Assembly: GCA_965242845.1 (NCBI GenBank)
Contig: CBDETC010000002.1
Span: 1,240,001-1,304,000, forward strand
Direction: 5' to 3'
Length of the DNA: 64,000 bases
From: RHLJ01 sp965242845
GTDB lineage: Bacteria > Bacteroidota > Rhodothermia > Balneolales > Balneolaceae
The notes under the pieces were generated by a model. It saw only the letters and a program-made list of their open reading frames with translations, did not search any database and had not been told where the DNA came from. The first letter of the stretch is position 1. The number at the start of each line of letters is the position of its first letter. Positions 25,050-33,716 of this stretch are shown here, one piece after another. Both the position numbers and the translations under genes were made by a program.

Positions 25050-25964
25050 TTATCCAGCTTGCTTGGCTTCCCAGGCAGCAAGTACAGTTTTTCTTTCTTC
25101 AGCATCAGTAACAAAACCTGCTAAGTCAGCGAGGTCAGTATTATTGATATGGTCAATAGCTTCTTTTGCTGACAAGTCGTTGGAAGATTGAGCATCAGTA
25201 CTTGCTTCAGCAGGAGCTTCCGCTTCTTCAACCTCAGCAGCAGGCTCTTCAGCCGCTTCCTCTACAACCTCTTCGGTAGCTTCTGCCTCAACCGCCGGCT
25301 CTTCCACTACTTCCTCAGTAGCTTCTTCTGCTTCTGCAGCAGGTTCTTCAACAACCTCTGCTTCTGGTTCAGCTACTTCTTCAGCAACAGCTTCCTCAGC
25401 AGGAGCCTCTTCAACCACTTCGTCAGTAGTTTCTTCAGCTGTTTCTGCTACAGTCTCTTCCGTGGTTTCAGCTGCAACTTCTTCAGTTGCTTCTGTAGCC
25501 TCAGCTTCGGCAGTGGCGTCTTCTTCTGCTAATTCAGCAGCGGCCTGAGCAGCTTTTTTAGCTACTTTTTCTTTAACAGCTTTTTCTTCTGCAGCCAGAG
25601 AAGCCTGAACCTGCTCTTTTCTGGTTACTTCTGTCTCTTTCTTAGAGTCACGGTATGCTTTCCATTCTGCTAAAGCGGCATCAATTTCTTCTTCGCTTTT
25701 GCCCCACATTACAAGGTGGCGCTTATATAATAGTCCTTCCTGACGAAGGATTTTGCGAACGGAATCGGTAGGCTGTGCACCGGTATCTAACCAATACATA
25801 ATACGGTCTTCATTAAGAACCGTCTCTTTCTTTTCGGTAACGCCATCATAACGACCTACTTGCTCGATAATACGACCATCTCGTGGAGAGCGGCTATCAG
25901 CAACTACGATATGATAGATAGGACGACGAATACGCCCCTTGCGTTGAAGTCTAATCTTAATCAA
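25050..25964 (-). CDS. rpsP: 30S ribosomal protein bS16 with long acidic C-terminal extension
   Basis: 304 residues, more than three times the usual 80-90. Residues 1-82 are a normal bS16 (IRLQRKGRIRRPIYHIVVADSR is partly visible as KIRLQRKG and VADSRSPRDG). A basic helical part follows to about 140. Residues about 145-255 are almost entirely Glu, Ala, Val and Thr, encoded by imperfect GAA/GCT-rich repeats (25200-25532). A separate 42-residue helical end (263-304) includes DLAGFVTDAEERKTVL. Extended ribosomal proteins occur in this phylum; the role of this tail is unknown. It heads the rpsP-rimM-trmD-rplS unit. Confidence 0.93.
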   Translation of the reverse strand: MIKIRLQRKGRIRRPIYHIVVADSRSPRDGRIIEQVGRYDGVTEKKETVLNEDRIMYWLDTGAQPTDSVRKILRQEGLLYKRHLVMWGKSEEEIDAALAEWKAYRDSKKETEVTRKEQVQASLAAEEKAVKEKVAKKAAQAAAELAEEDATAEAEATEATEEVAAETTEETVAETAEETTDEVVEEAPAEEAVAEEVAEPEAEVVEEPAAEAEEATEEVVEEPAVEAEATEEVVEEAAEEPAAEVEEAEAPAEASTDAQSSNDLSAKEAIDHINNTDLADLAGFVTDAEERKTVLAAWEAKQAG

Positions 25965-26001
25965 TGATGTTTCCTCAGTTGAGTTTTAGTTATCTAAGTT
26001 C

Positions 26002-27342
26002 TTATCGGCCTAGAGGCAGATTTTTAAGTCCATGAAGAGCCCGTCCCATTTTTCCCATTTTGGACATGGTCTTCATCATTTTCTTCATCTGTTCAAACTG
26101 CTTGATGAGATCATTAATCTCACGAACAGTTGTGCCGGAACCTTGTGCAATCCGTCGTCGACGGCTTCCATTTAGGATGTTAGGGTTCCGACGCTCTTCC
26201 GGCGTCATAGAATAGATTATTGCTTCGATGGGCTTAAAAGCGTCATCATTGATATCTGCATCTTCTATTGCTTTGCTGGCGCCGGGAATCATAGATACGA
26301 GATCACCAAGATCTCCCATCTTTTTGATTTTTTGAATCTGAGCCAGGAAGTCTTCCAGATCAAACTTGTCGGAGCTGATCCTTTTTTGAAGACGTTCGGC
26401 TTCTTTTTCATCAAATTCTTTTTGAGCTTTTTCAACAAGCGATACCACATCTCCCATCCCCAAAATGCGCTGAGCCATTCGGTCGGGATAGAAAGGGGTA
26501 AGTGCATCCAGCTTTTCGCCGGTACTTGCAAACTTGATGGGCTTATCTACTACCGTTTTGATAGATAGTGCAGCACCACCGCGGGTGTCACCATCTAGTT
26601 TGGTAAGAACAACGCCATCAAAGTTTAATCGATCGTTGAAATCTTTTGCTGTGTTAACTGCATCCTGTCCAGTCATGGAGTCAACCACAAACAAAATCTC
26701 ATGAGGATTAACGGCTTTTTTAATTTCCGCAACCTCTTTCATCATCTCTTCATCCACATGCAAACGACCTGCGGTATCGATGATAACGGTGTCCATAGCT
26801 AAGCTTTTTGCCATCGAAACGGCTTCTTTAGCAACACGAACAGCGTCTTTTTGTTCAATCGAATACACGGGCACATCAATTTGCGATGCGAGTGTTTTAA
26901 GCTGGTTTACTGCAGCAGGGCGATAAACATCGGCGGCAGCAAGAAGCGGGTTCCGTTTATGCTCCTGCTTAAGGTATCGGGCAAGCTTACCTGTAAAGGT
27001 GGTTTTACCAGAACCTTGCAAACCGGCTATGAGAATGACAGTGGGAGGAGTGTGTGCCTGAGCGATATCTGATTTTTCGCCACCAAAAGTTGCAACCAGC
27101 TCATCGTACACAATTTTTGTGAATTGCTGACCTGGATTAACACTGGTGAGTACATCAGAGCCAAGGACCTTATCCTTAATATCTGCTGTGAACTGGCGGG
27201 CTACCTCAAGATTCACATCGGCATCCAAAAGGGCGCGACGAATCTCACGTACCGTCTCCGCGATGTTTACATCGGTAAGACGTGCTTCACCTTTAATATT
27301 CTTAAAGGCTCGCTCTAGATTTGAGGATAGATTATCAAACAT
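26002..27342 (-). CDS. ffh: Signal recognition particle GTPase Ffh
   Basis: 446 residues. Ffh binds the SRP RNA and signal sequences and targets nascent membrane proteins to FtsY. N domain (1-90), GTPase P-loop GLQGSGKTT, DTAGRLHVD and TKLDGD motifs, and a Met-rich M domain at the end (FEQMKKMMKTMSKMGKMG) are complete. It is 37 bp upstream of rpsP. A two-box promoter is seen on the minus strand in the 198-bp spacer shared with the divergent fabI gene. Confidence 0.97.
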   Translation of the reverse strand: MFDNLSSNLERAFKNIKGEARLTDVNIAETVREIRRALLDADVNLEVARQFTADIKDKVLGSDVLTSVNPGQQFTKIVYDELVATFGGEKSDIAQAHTPPTVILIAGLQGSGKTTFTGKLARYLKQEHKRNPLLAAADVYRPAAVNQLKTLASQIDVPVYSIEQKDAVRVAKEAVSMAKSLAMDTVIIDTAGRLHVDEEMMKEVAEIKKAVNPHEILFVVDSMTGQDAVNTAKDFNDRLNFDGVVLTKLDGDTRGGAALSIKTVVDKPIKFASTGEKLDALTPFYPDRMAQRILGMGDVVSLVEKAQKEFDEKEAERLQKRISSDKFDLEDFLAQIQKIKKMGDLGDLVSMIPGASKAIEDADINDDAFKPIEAIIYSMTPEERRNPNILNGSRRRRIAQGSGTTVREINDLIKQFEQMKKMMKTMSKMGKMGRALHGLKNLPLGR

Positions 27343-27379
27343 GGAAAAACAGGATTATCTCCGCCAGTTACGGAGCCTG

Positions 27380-27410
27380 CAAAAATACGGGATTAAACTA
27401 GGCTTATCAA
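27380..27410 (-). promoter_or_regulatory. Bacteroidota-type promoter for ffh
   Basis: On the minus strand, TTG (27410-27408), a 20-base spacer and TATTTTTG (27387-27380) match the TTTG/TAnnTTTG consensus of the primary sigma factor in Bacteroidota. The transcript would have a leader of about 30 bases. Confidence 0.55.
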
Positions 27411-27540
27411 CAGTGATGTGGAAAATTATATTTGTCCATTAACTCGATAACGTAGATCAAGTTCGGGATGACTACTCTGATATTTTGCTTATCTTCTTGC
27501 CGAATTGAATTAATTACTATTTACCTAATATCGAATTACA

Positions 27541-28374
27541 ATGAGCGAAGGCTACGGACTACTAAAAGGAAAAAAAGGAATTATTTTTGGAGCGTTAGAT
27601 GAGCGCAGTATTGCATGGAGAATCGCGCTGGCATGTAAGAGAGAGGGAGCGGATTTTGTACTCTCCAATGCTCCAATAGCTCTAAGGCTTGGAACATTAA
27701 ATGGCCTTTCTGAAGAAACAGGGGCGCCAATCATCGCTGCGGATGTAACTAAGGACGATGAAATCACCAACCTGATGGAGAAAACCAAAGAGCATTTCGG
27801 CGGAGGAGTGGATTTCATTCTTCACGCAATTGGGATGTCCCCTAATATTCGAAAGAAAAAAGAGTATACCGACCTGAATTATAACTGGTACCAACAGTCT
27901 CTGGACATTTCAGCCGTTTCTCTTCATCGTGTCCTTCATCATGCGGACCAGATGGACATGCTTAATGAAGGAGGAAGTGTAGTTGCTCTTTCTTATATCG
28001 GTGCGCAGAGAATTTTCAGTAAGTACTCCGATATGAATGATGCCAAAGCGCTACTTGAGAGTATTGCAAGAAATTATGGTAGTCGTTTAGGTTCTCGGGG
28101 TATTCGGGTAAATACCGTATCACAAGCCCCAACGAAAACATCTGCAGGCTCAGGAATCAAAGGTTTTGACGGGATGTACACTTTTGCTGAGAAGCTTGCC
28201 CCATTAGGCAATCCATCAGCAGATGAATGTGCAGATTACTGTGTAACCTTATTCTCTGATTTGACCCGCAAGGTAACCATGCAAAACTTATTCCACGACG
28301 GCGGTTTTGTGACCAATGGTATTTCGGAAGAAATGATGAACGACCTCGCTAAACTTTACGCTGAAGACGAATAA
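27541..28374 (+). CDS. fabI: Enoyl-ACP reductase, FabI type
   Basis: 277 residues, short-chain dehydrogenase fold. FabI reduces the enoyl-ACP double bond in the last step of each fatty acid elongation cycle. The nucleotide loop is GALDERSIAWRIA, and the catalytic Tyr162-x6-Lys169 is found in KYSDMNDAK. The family-typical LHAIGMSP and SQAPTKTSAGSGI are present. It heads fabI-ruvC-ruvA (4-bp gap to ruvC) and is divergent from ffh. Confidence 0.93.
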   Translation: MSEGYGLLKGKKGIIFGALDERSIAWRIALACKREGADFVLSNAPIALRLGTLNGLSEETGAPIIAADVTKDDEITNLMEKTKEHFGGGVDFILHAIGMSPNIRKKKEYTDLNYNWYQQSLDISAVSLHRVLHHADQMDMLNEGGSVVALSYIGAQRIFSKYSDMNDAKALLESIARNYGSRLGSRGIRVNTVSQAPTKTSAGSGIKGFDGMYTFAEKLAPLGNPSADECADYCVTLFSDLTRKVTMQNLFHDGGFVTNGISEEMMNDLAKLYAEDE

Positions 28375-28378
28375 GTAT

Positions 28379-28954
28379 ATGCCTGAAATTATCCTCGGTA
28401 TCGATCCTGGCTCCCGGTTTACCGGGTATGCGGTACTTACCGAGGAAAAAGGCAAACTAATAGCTTTGCGATGTGATGTGTTGAAAATGGCTCATATCGA
28501 AGAGCACTCCGACCGTCTTCAATTTATCTTCGATAAAATCTCTAACATTATAAAGTCTATCCAGCCCACCCAATGTGCGGTGGAGACTCCAATTTATGGG
28601 GTAGATCCACAGGCTATGCTGAAACTGGGAAGGGCTCAGGCGGCCGCTATATTGGCCATTAAAAACTCAGGACTGGAAGTAGCCGAGTATTTCCCAAAAG
28701 TGGTTAAAAAGTCCATTACTGGAAATGGAAACGCCAGTAAAGAGCAGGTAGCTTATATGCTAGAAAAGATGGTGACCCTTCCTGATGAAAAGCTTTCAAA
28801 TGATGCTACCGATGCCTTAGCGGTTGCCTGGTGTCATCTTATGAATGGGAAAGGAATTCCATCATCAGGAAAAAGAAAAACCCATCAGAATAATAAAAAG
28901 GGAGACTGGGCTGCTTTTGTAGCCGAAAATCCTGGTAGAGTTCGCAAATCATGA
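28379..28954 (+). CDS. ruvC: Holliday junction resolvase RuvC
   Basis: 191 residues. RuvC cuts Holliday junctions with RuvAB. The RNase-H-like active site is seen: Asp9 in GIDPGS, Glu69 in AVETPIYG, and the Asp pair in SNDATDALAVAW. The C-terminal part is about 20-30 residues longer than many RuvC proteins and basic (GKRKTHQNNKKGDW), perhaps for DNA contact. Its stop overlaps the ruvA start as ATGA. Confidence 0.95.
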   Translation: MPEIILGIDPGSRFTGYAVLTEEKGKLIALRCDVLKMAHIEEHSDRLQFIFDKISNIIKSIQPTQCAVETPIYGVDPQAMLKLGRAQAAAILAIKNSGLEVAEYFPKVVKKSITGNGNASKEQVAYMLEKMVTLPDEKLSNDATDALAVAWCHLMNGKGIPSSGKRKTHQNNKKGDWAAFVAENPGRVRKS

Positions 28955-29547
28955 TCGCATTTCTAAAAGGGTATGTTGAAGAAAAATCGGAAGGCAAAGT
29001 ACTGCTTGATGTACAGGGGGTAGGCTATGGAGTAGAAGTCTCCTCTCAAACCCTTGAGCATATGGAAGCCCTGGGATCAGAGATAAAGCTGCTGATCTAC
29101 CATCATATCACAGAGAATGATCAGCGATTATTCGGTTTTATTTCAATAGAAGAAAAGGCTCTTTTCGAAAAGTTGATCACAGTAAAAGGGGTGGGCCCCA
29201 AGCTAGGGTTGACCATTTTAAGCGGACTTCCTGCAAACCATCTTATTACAGCAATAGCTTCTGGAGATATTGCTACTCTTTCCCGGGTTCCAGGAATAGG
29301 TAAGAAAACAGCAGAACGGATTAGCTTAGAGCTTAAAGAAAAACTACCACCGCCATCCTCAGTGGGAGAAAGCTCTTCTCCATCAGAAAGTAATGGGCAA
29401 GTGATGAGGGAAACAATTCAGGCATTGGTAGCTCTGGGTTTTTCGGAAAGGGAATCAGAAAAAGCAGTAATGGAAGTACTGAAAGTAGGGCCAGAGTCAG
29501 ATGTGTCTACTACAATCCGAAGAAGTCTCGCTATTCTAAACCGCTAG
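28951..29547 (+). CDS. ruvA: Holliday junction branch migration subunit RuvA
   Basis: 198 residues. The RuvA tetramer holds Holliday junctions while RuvB drives branch migration. OB domain (MIAFLKGYVEEKSEGKV), a helix-hairpin-helix pair (LITVKGVGPKLGL and LSRVPGIGKKTAERI) and the C-terminal RuvB-binding helices (ALVALGFSERESEKAV) are all present. ruvB is not in the window. It is translationally coupled to ruvC and ends the fabI-ruvC-ruvA unit. Confidence 0.95.
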   Translation: MIAFLKGYVEEKSEGKVLLDVQGVGYGVEVSSQTLEHMEALGSEIKLLIYHHITENDQRLFGFISIEEKALFEKLITVKGVGPKLGLTILSGLPANHLITAIASGDIATLSRVPGIGKKTAERISLELKEKLPPPSSVGESSSPSESNGQVMRETIQALVALGFSERESEKAVMEVLKVGPESDVSTTIRRSLAILNR

Positions 29548-29628
29548 GTAACAATTTGTTCATTTTTTATTGGTCGGCTACATTAGTACCATTATAAAAT
29601 TGTAAGCATATAATTAAATCAAAGTCTC

Positions 29629-30306
29629 GTGGCAAAGAAAACCATTCTGGTTGTAGATGACGAAAAGGATTTATTAGATCTCATCGAGTACAATCTAAAA
29701 AAGGAAGGATTCCAGGTACTAAAGGCAGAAAATGGAGAGCAGGGCATTACTCTTGCAAAGCAGAGTAAGCCAGACTTAGTTCTTCTGGATATAATGATGC
29801 CTAAAATGGATGGCCTGGAAGCAGTAGAAATAATGCGAAAGGACGAAGACCTAAAGCGTATTCCGATCATTTTCCTTACTGCTCGAAGTGATGAAAAAAC
29901 AGAGGTTGAAGGGCTTAACAAAGGCGGTGACGACTACATCACAAAGCCAATTAGTACTACAAAGCTGATTTCTAGAATTAAGGCTGTAATGCGTCGGTTT
30001 GATGAGACACAGGAAGCGGAAAACAAGCTGGATGTACATGATCTTGAAATAGATAAGGATCGATACATTGTTAAGAGGGCAGACAGAGAATTTCAATTAC
30101 CCAGAAAAGAATTTGAGCTATTATTTTTCCTGGCAAGCAGAAAGGGAAAGGTACTAGATCGTCAGACCCTTCTAAACAAAGTATGGGGAGACAATATCTA
30201 TGTTGTTGATAGGACAGTTGATGTACACGTCCGAAAAATCCGAGAAAAACTGGGAGATCACTACATCGAGACGGTTAAAGGTGTAGGATATAGATTTAAA
30301 GAATGA
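29629..30306 (+). CDS. OmpR/PhoB-family response regulator
   Basis: 225 residues starting at GTG 29629; no better ATG precedes the receiver domain. The receiver has acidic Asp10/Asp11, phospho-acceptor Asp54 in LLDIMMPKMDG, and Lys in YITKPIS. An OmpR-type winged helix (about 130-225, ending VKGVGYRFKE) gives DNA binding. It overlaps the histidine kinase gene by 4 bp (ATGA). The pair resembles PhoB/PhoR, but no phosphate-uptake gene is nearby, so the signal is unproved. Confidence 0.9.
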   Translation: MAKKTILVVDDEKDLLDLIEYNLKKEGFQVLKAENGEQGITLAKQSKPDLVLLDIMMPKMDGLEAVEIMRKDEDLKRIPIIFLTARSDEKTEVEGLNKGGDDYITKPISTTKLISRIKAVMRRFDETQEAENKLDVHDLEIDKDRYIVKRADREFQLPRKEFELLFFLASRKGKVLDRQTLLNKVWGDNIYVVDRTVDVHVRKIREKLGDHYIETVKGVGYRFKE

Positions 30307-31388
30307 GCAAAAATCGAAGGAGGTCCAGGGTATTCAGACTTGGGCTTCGAGTAGCGCTATATACATCCGCTGCATCAGCGGTGGTGATTTTTCTATTGTT
30401 ATGGCAAGTAAGCGAAATTGAACTTGCAACTGCAGCCACAACATCCGCGATTGCTCTGGCCGGAACCTTTCTGGCTTCCTATGGGGTCATATTTTCCCTG
30501 GAATTCCGGCGCATCCAGGTTTTGGAACAGGTATCGAAGAACATCTCCAAGAAGAGGTTTGAGGAGATTGAAGATGTTCGAACTCTTTATGATGATGAAC
30601 TCGATTACATTATCAAACACCTAATCAAGTCGAGTCGAACAGTAGAAAGAGAAATTCAACGACTTAACCGCATTGAGAACTATCGAAAGGAATTTATTGG
30701 GGATATATCACATGAACTGAAAACTCCAATTTTTGCCATCCAGGGGTTTATTGAGACACTTCTTAATGGGGCCCTGGAAGATGAGGAAGTAAACCGGGCC
30801 TTTTTGCAGAAGGCAATGAGGAACGTAAACAGGCTGATCTATCTCACGAAGGATTTGATGGAGATCTCTAAGCTAGAAACTGGCGAGTTAAAGTCGGAAG
30901 TAGAGGACATCTATTTATATGAGGTGGTTCAGGAAACGGTAGAGAGCCTTAACTATAAAGCGGAAAAGGAAGAAGTTAATCTTACCGTTATCGATTTCGA
31001 TAAAAACCTTCAGGTAAGAGTGGATAAGAATCAAATCCGCCAGGTATTAATTAACCTCATTGAAAATGGAATCAAGTATAATTCTAAGGGAGGCAATGTT
31101 GAAATAGGTGTTAAACAGATGCCAAAAGAACCATCAAAGGTTCGGCTGTATGTAACAGACACCGGAATGGGCATAGACCCTGTAGATCTTCCGCGTGTAA
31201 CGGAGCGGTTTTTTAGAGTAGATAAATCGAGGTCAAGAGAACGGGGCGGCACCGGGTTGGGATTGGCTATAGTTAAGCATATTATTGAAGCTCATGGGGA
31301 GCAGCTGAAAATAAAAAGCGAACCCAATAAAGGGTCTACCTTTAGTTTTACCCTAACGCTGGTAAATATTCCAGAAATAGTAGAATAA
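30303..31388 (+). CDS. Sensor histidine kinase, PhoR-like
   Basis: 361 residues. Two membrane segments (about 17-34 and 43-66) with a very short loop between them leave almost no periplasmic sensor. A short linker leads to HisKA with phospho-acceptor His137 in DISHELKTP, and a HATPase_c domain with NLIENGIKY, DTGMGID and GGTGLGLAI. The lack of a PAS or periplasmic domain suggests it senses a membrane partner (such as a transporter complex) or membrane state. It is coupled to the response regulator and followed after 16 bp by a sugar nucleotide gene. Confidence 0.9.
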   Translation: MSKNRRRSRVFRLGLRVALYTSAASAVVIFLLLWQVSEIELATAATTSAIALAGTFLASYGVIFSLEFRRIQVLEQVSKNISKKRFEEIEDVRTLYDDELDYIIKHLIKSSRTVEREIQRLNRIENYRKEFIGDISHELKTPIFAIQGFIETLLNGALEDEEVNRAFLQKAMRNVNRLIYLTKDLMEISKLETGELKSEVEDIYLYEVVQETVESLNYKAEKEEVNLTVIDFDKNLQVRVDKNQIRQVLINLIENGIKYNSKGGNVEIGVKQMPKEPSKVRLYVTDTGMGIDPVDLPRVTERFFRVDKSRSRERGGTGLGLAIVKHIIEAHGEQLKIKSEPNKGSTFSFTLTLVNIPEIVE

Positions 31389-31404
31389 ATAGTTTTTGAT
31401 ATAG

Positions 31405-32490
31405 ATGGTTTACGCAGTAATTATGGCCGGAGGTTCCGGCACAAGGTTTTGGCCTAAAAGCACAAAGTCGTTTCCAAAACAATTCCACAACCTTTTTGGT
31501 GAAGGAACAATGATTCAAAACACCGCCGAACGAATAAAAGAGATTATTCCCCAGGAGAGGATTTTGGTAGTTACAAATAGCAGCTATGTTTCCATTGTCC
31601 AGGAACAATTGCCTCGAGTACCCGATGAAAACATAGTTGGCGAACCTGTTGCAAAAAACACAGCGCCGTGTGTAGCCATTGCTGCCGAACTTTTATACAA
31701 GAAGGACCCCGAAGCAGTAATGGTTGTGCTTCCTGCTGATCATCATATCACAGACCCAGGAGAGTTTAGAAATATTCTTGCTTCAGCAATTGAAAAGGCG
31801 GAATCAGGTGATCACCTCGTTACCATTGGCATAAACCCAAGTAGACCTGAAACAGGTTTTGGATACATCCATGGAAATACTTCACAAGAAGAAGTAATAG
31901 CCGGGAAACCAGTTAACCCAGTCCGGGCATTCACAGAAAAGCCGGATAGTATTACGGCGCAAAAATTTCTTGAATCCGGAGAATACTTCTGGAATTCGGG
32001 TATGTTTATTTGGAAGGCAGAGACAATACTGAAAGAGATTAAGTCTCACTTGCCGGATATGCATGAAGAGGTTAAGCTTGCTTCGGAAGAATTGTACACT
32101 TCCAATCACGAGGTAGCTATTAATGACTTCTACCATGCCTGTGAATCTATTTCTATCGATTATGGGATTATGGAAAAGGCGCAGTCCGTATTTGTTGTTC
32201 CCGGAGAATTTGGCTGGAATGATGTAGGAAGCTGGACGGCCGTTTACGAGCTCGCCGACAAAGATAAGGCAGGGAATTCAGTACAGGCACTTAATTCGAC
32301 CTTTACCGATTCGGAAAACAATCTCATTTTAAGTGGGGGAGAGAAAATGATCTCTGTAGTAGGTCTTGATCATATCGCAGTTGTTGAAACAGACGATGCT
32401 ATTTTGATTTGTAATCTTGAAAAAGCACAGGGAGTAAAGGAAATCGTAGAGCAGCTTAAATCTACTCCTGACTTCAAGAAATTTCTCTAG
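31405..32490 (+). CDS. Mannose-1-phosphate guanylyltransferase
   Basis: 361 residues, one catalytic domain without the isomerase half found in bifunctional forms. The enzyme makes GDP-mannose from mannose-1-phosphate and GTP, for cell-surface polysaccharides. Nucleotide-binding GGSGTRFWPKS, LPADHHI, FTEKPD and WNSGMFIW are present. It lies 16 bp after the histidine kinase gene, so it may share the transcript, but no other polysaccharide gene is nearby. A dispersed repeat follows. Confidence 0.93.
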   Translation: MVYAVIMAGGSGTRFWPKSTKSFPKQFHNLFGEGTMIQNTAERIKEIIPQERILVVTNSSYVSIVQEQLPRVPDENIVGEPVAKNTAPCVAIAAELLYKKDPEAVMVVLPADHHITDPGEFRNILASAIEKAESGDHLVTIGINPSRPETGFGYIHGNTSQEEVIAGKPVNPVRAFTEKPDSITAQKFLESGEYFWNSGMFIWKAETILKEIKSHLPDMHEEVKLASEELYTSNHEVAINDFYHACESISIDYGIMEKAQSVFVVPGEFGWNDVGSWTAVYELADKDKAGNSVQALNSTFTDSENNLILSGGEKMISVVGLDHIAVVETDDAILICNLEKAQGVKEIVEQLKSTPDFKKFL

Positions 32491-32523
32491 TTCTAAGGCA
32501 AGATCGAGCTCAAATTTACTTTT

Positions 32524-32627
32524 GTCATTTCGAGGGAGTGAGCGACTGAGAAATCTAAAGAAAGCTGTTAAAGGGGGTTTTTAGATTTCTCACGCAGCCT
32601 GCATGTGGCAGTCAGGTTCGAAATGAC
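32524..32627. repeat. Dispersed hairpin-pair repeat, copy 5
   Basis: Arms with ATTTC/GAAAT stems at both ends, and longer and different inner loops than copy 3 (GGGAGTGAGCGACTG on the left). It lies between the mannose-1-phosphate guanylyltransferase gene and the convergent MBL gene. Confidence 0.75.
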
Positions 32628-32659
32628 AAGAATAGAGCTTTCTAAAACACGCGTTAAAT

Positions 32660-33418
32660 CTACACATCAATAGTGAGCATATCATAAGCTAACTGAATAT
32701 GATCTGGAAGGCGTTGGTTAGTTGGGCCATGATCTACATAACTATTCATATGAATAAGGAAAGCCTTTGGTACTCCCAATTCATTAACAAGCTCAACAGC
32801 TTCTGGAATAGTAAGATGTGTGGGGTGTGAAGGATCCCACCGAAGGGCGCTCAGCACCAGTACTTTGCTGCCCTTTATTAAATCCTTTGTTGTTTGGGGA
32901 ATCTCTTTAACATCCGTCAGATAAGAAAAGTCATTTATTCGATAGCCAAGGATCTCCAGATCCCCATGCATCACTGGTAAAGGAGTAACGGATAGATCAT
33001 TGAGAAGAAAAGGGTCGTTGACTAATCGTAAATCCAGCGAGGCCGAACCCGGATATTTGTTGGGGCCAAAAAGATAGTCAAAACGTTTTTTAATGGAATC
33101 TAAAGCAGATTGGTTAGAGAAAAGCGGAAGAGGGGCTTTTTTAAGGTAGGAGTACATCCTTAAATCGTCCAGCCCAGCCACATGATCCATATGTTCATGA
33201 GTCAGAAGTACATAGTCTACAATGTCTATTTCAGAGCGAATGCTTTGGATTCGAAATTCAGGACCGACATCAATTATCAGGGAAGTTTCATCGGTTTTTA
33301 TCCAGACTGAACAACGGCTACGCTCATTTCTAGGGTCGTGAGCCAATTCTCTTCGCATCTTTCCTCCTGCCACAGGAACACCCATGGAGGTACCCGTCCC
33401 AAGAAATGTAATTTTCAT
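32660..33418 (-). CDS. MBL-fold metallo-hydrolase, PhnP-like
   Basis: 252 residues. The N-terminal FLGTGTSMGVP and the dinuclear zinc motif HEHMDH (74-79) in LLTHEHMDHVAGLDDLR match PhnP and related phosphodiesterase-type beta-lactamase-fold enzymes, which cleave cyclic phosphodiesters; the true substrate here is unknown. Later ligands HGD and HMNSYVDHG are also seen. It is the last gene of a minus-strand unit with a 98-residue unknown protein and an outer-membrane-like protein. Confidence 0.85.
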   Translation of the reverse strand: MKITFLGTGTSMGVPVAGGKMRRELAHDPRNERSRCSVWIKTDETSLIIDVGPEFRIQSIRSEIDIVDYVLLTHEHMDHVAGLDDLRMYSYLKKAPLPLFSNQSALDSIKKRFDYLFGPNKYPGSASLDLRLVNDPFLLNDLSVTPLPVMHGDLEILGYRINDFSYLTDVKEIPQTTKDLIKGSKVLVLSALRWDPSHPTHLTIPEAVELVNELGVPKAFLIHMNSYVDHGPTNQRLPDHIQLAYDMLTIDV

Positions 33419-33419
33419 A

Positions 33420-33716
33420 TTACTCCACTTCCCAATCTTGCTCTTCAGCTGGCGAGACCTCTAACCTATCCCAAAGTTTTTCAAGTTCCTTTCTTACTGC
33501 GGGTTTGATATAGGTTTCTTCTAGTTCGATTTGGCTAAGAACCCGCGCAATAGTTCCAAGTTGCGCTTCTACGGGTTTGTTTTTGTTGATCATAACGAGC
33601 TTGTCACCCTCAATCACACAATCTGCTCCACGAAAAGAGCCCCGTTCTTTTCTAAGCCGATAGCCGTTTTGCTCAAGTAAGTGTTCGAGTTCCAGAAGAA
33701 CTTTTTCAGGTTTCAA
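33420..33716 (-). CDS. Small conserved-looking protein, unknown function
   Basis: 98 residues, charged and helical at both ends (LLELEHLLEQNGYRLRKE; KELEKLWDRL) with a central beta pair (DCVIEGDKLVMINK). No motif recognised. It overlaps the upstream outer-membrane-like gene by 4 bp and lies one base before the MBL gene, so it is clearly in an operon. The context suggests a role alongside the hydrolase (inference). Confidence 0.6.
   Translation of the reverse strand: MKPEKVLLELEHLLEQNGYRLRKERGSFRGADCVIEGDKLVMINKNKPVEAQLGTIARVLSQIELEETYIKPAVRKELEKLWDRLEVSPAEEQDWEVE

Noticed and set aside
25188..25532. Ser/Phe/Cys-rich frame antisense to the bS16 acidic tract
   Set aside because: A by-product of GAA/GCT codon repeats on the other strand.
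25200..25532. Tandem-repeat DNA that might be a CRISPR or satellite
   Set aside because: Repeats are imperfect codon repeats in frame with rpsP, with no spacer structure.
27427..27434. TATATTTG as a fabI -7 box
   Set aside because: No TTG at the right distance upstream and an over 100-base leader would result; left uncalled.
32524..32627. Long inverted repeat considered as an IS terminal pair
   Set aside because: No transposase frame between the arms, and similar short elements recur elsewhere; a REP-like repeat explains it.
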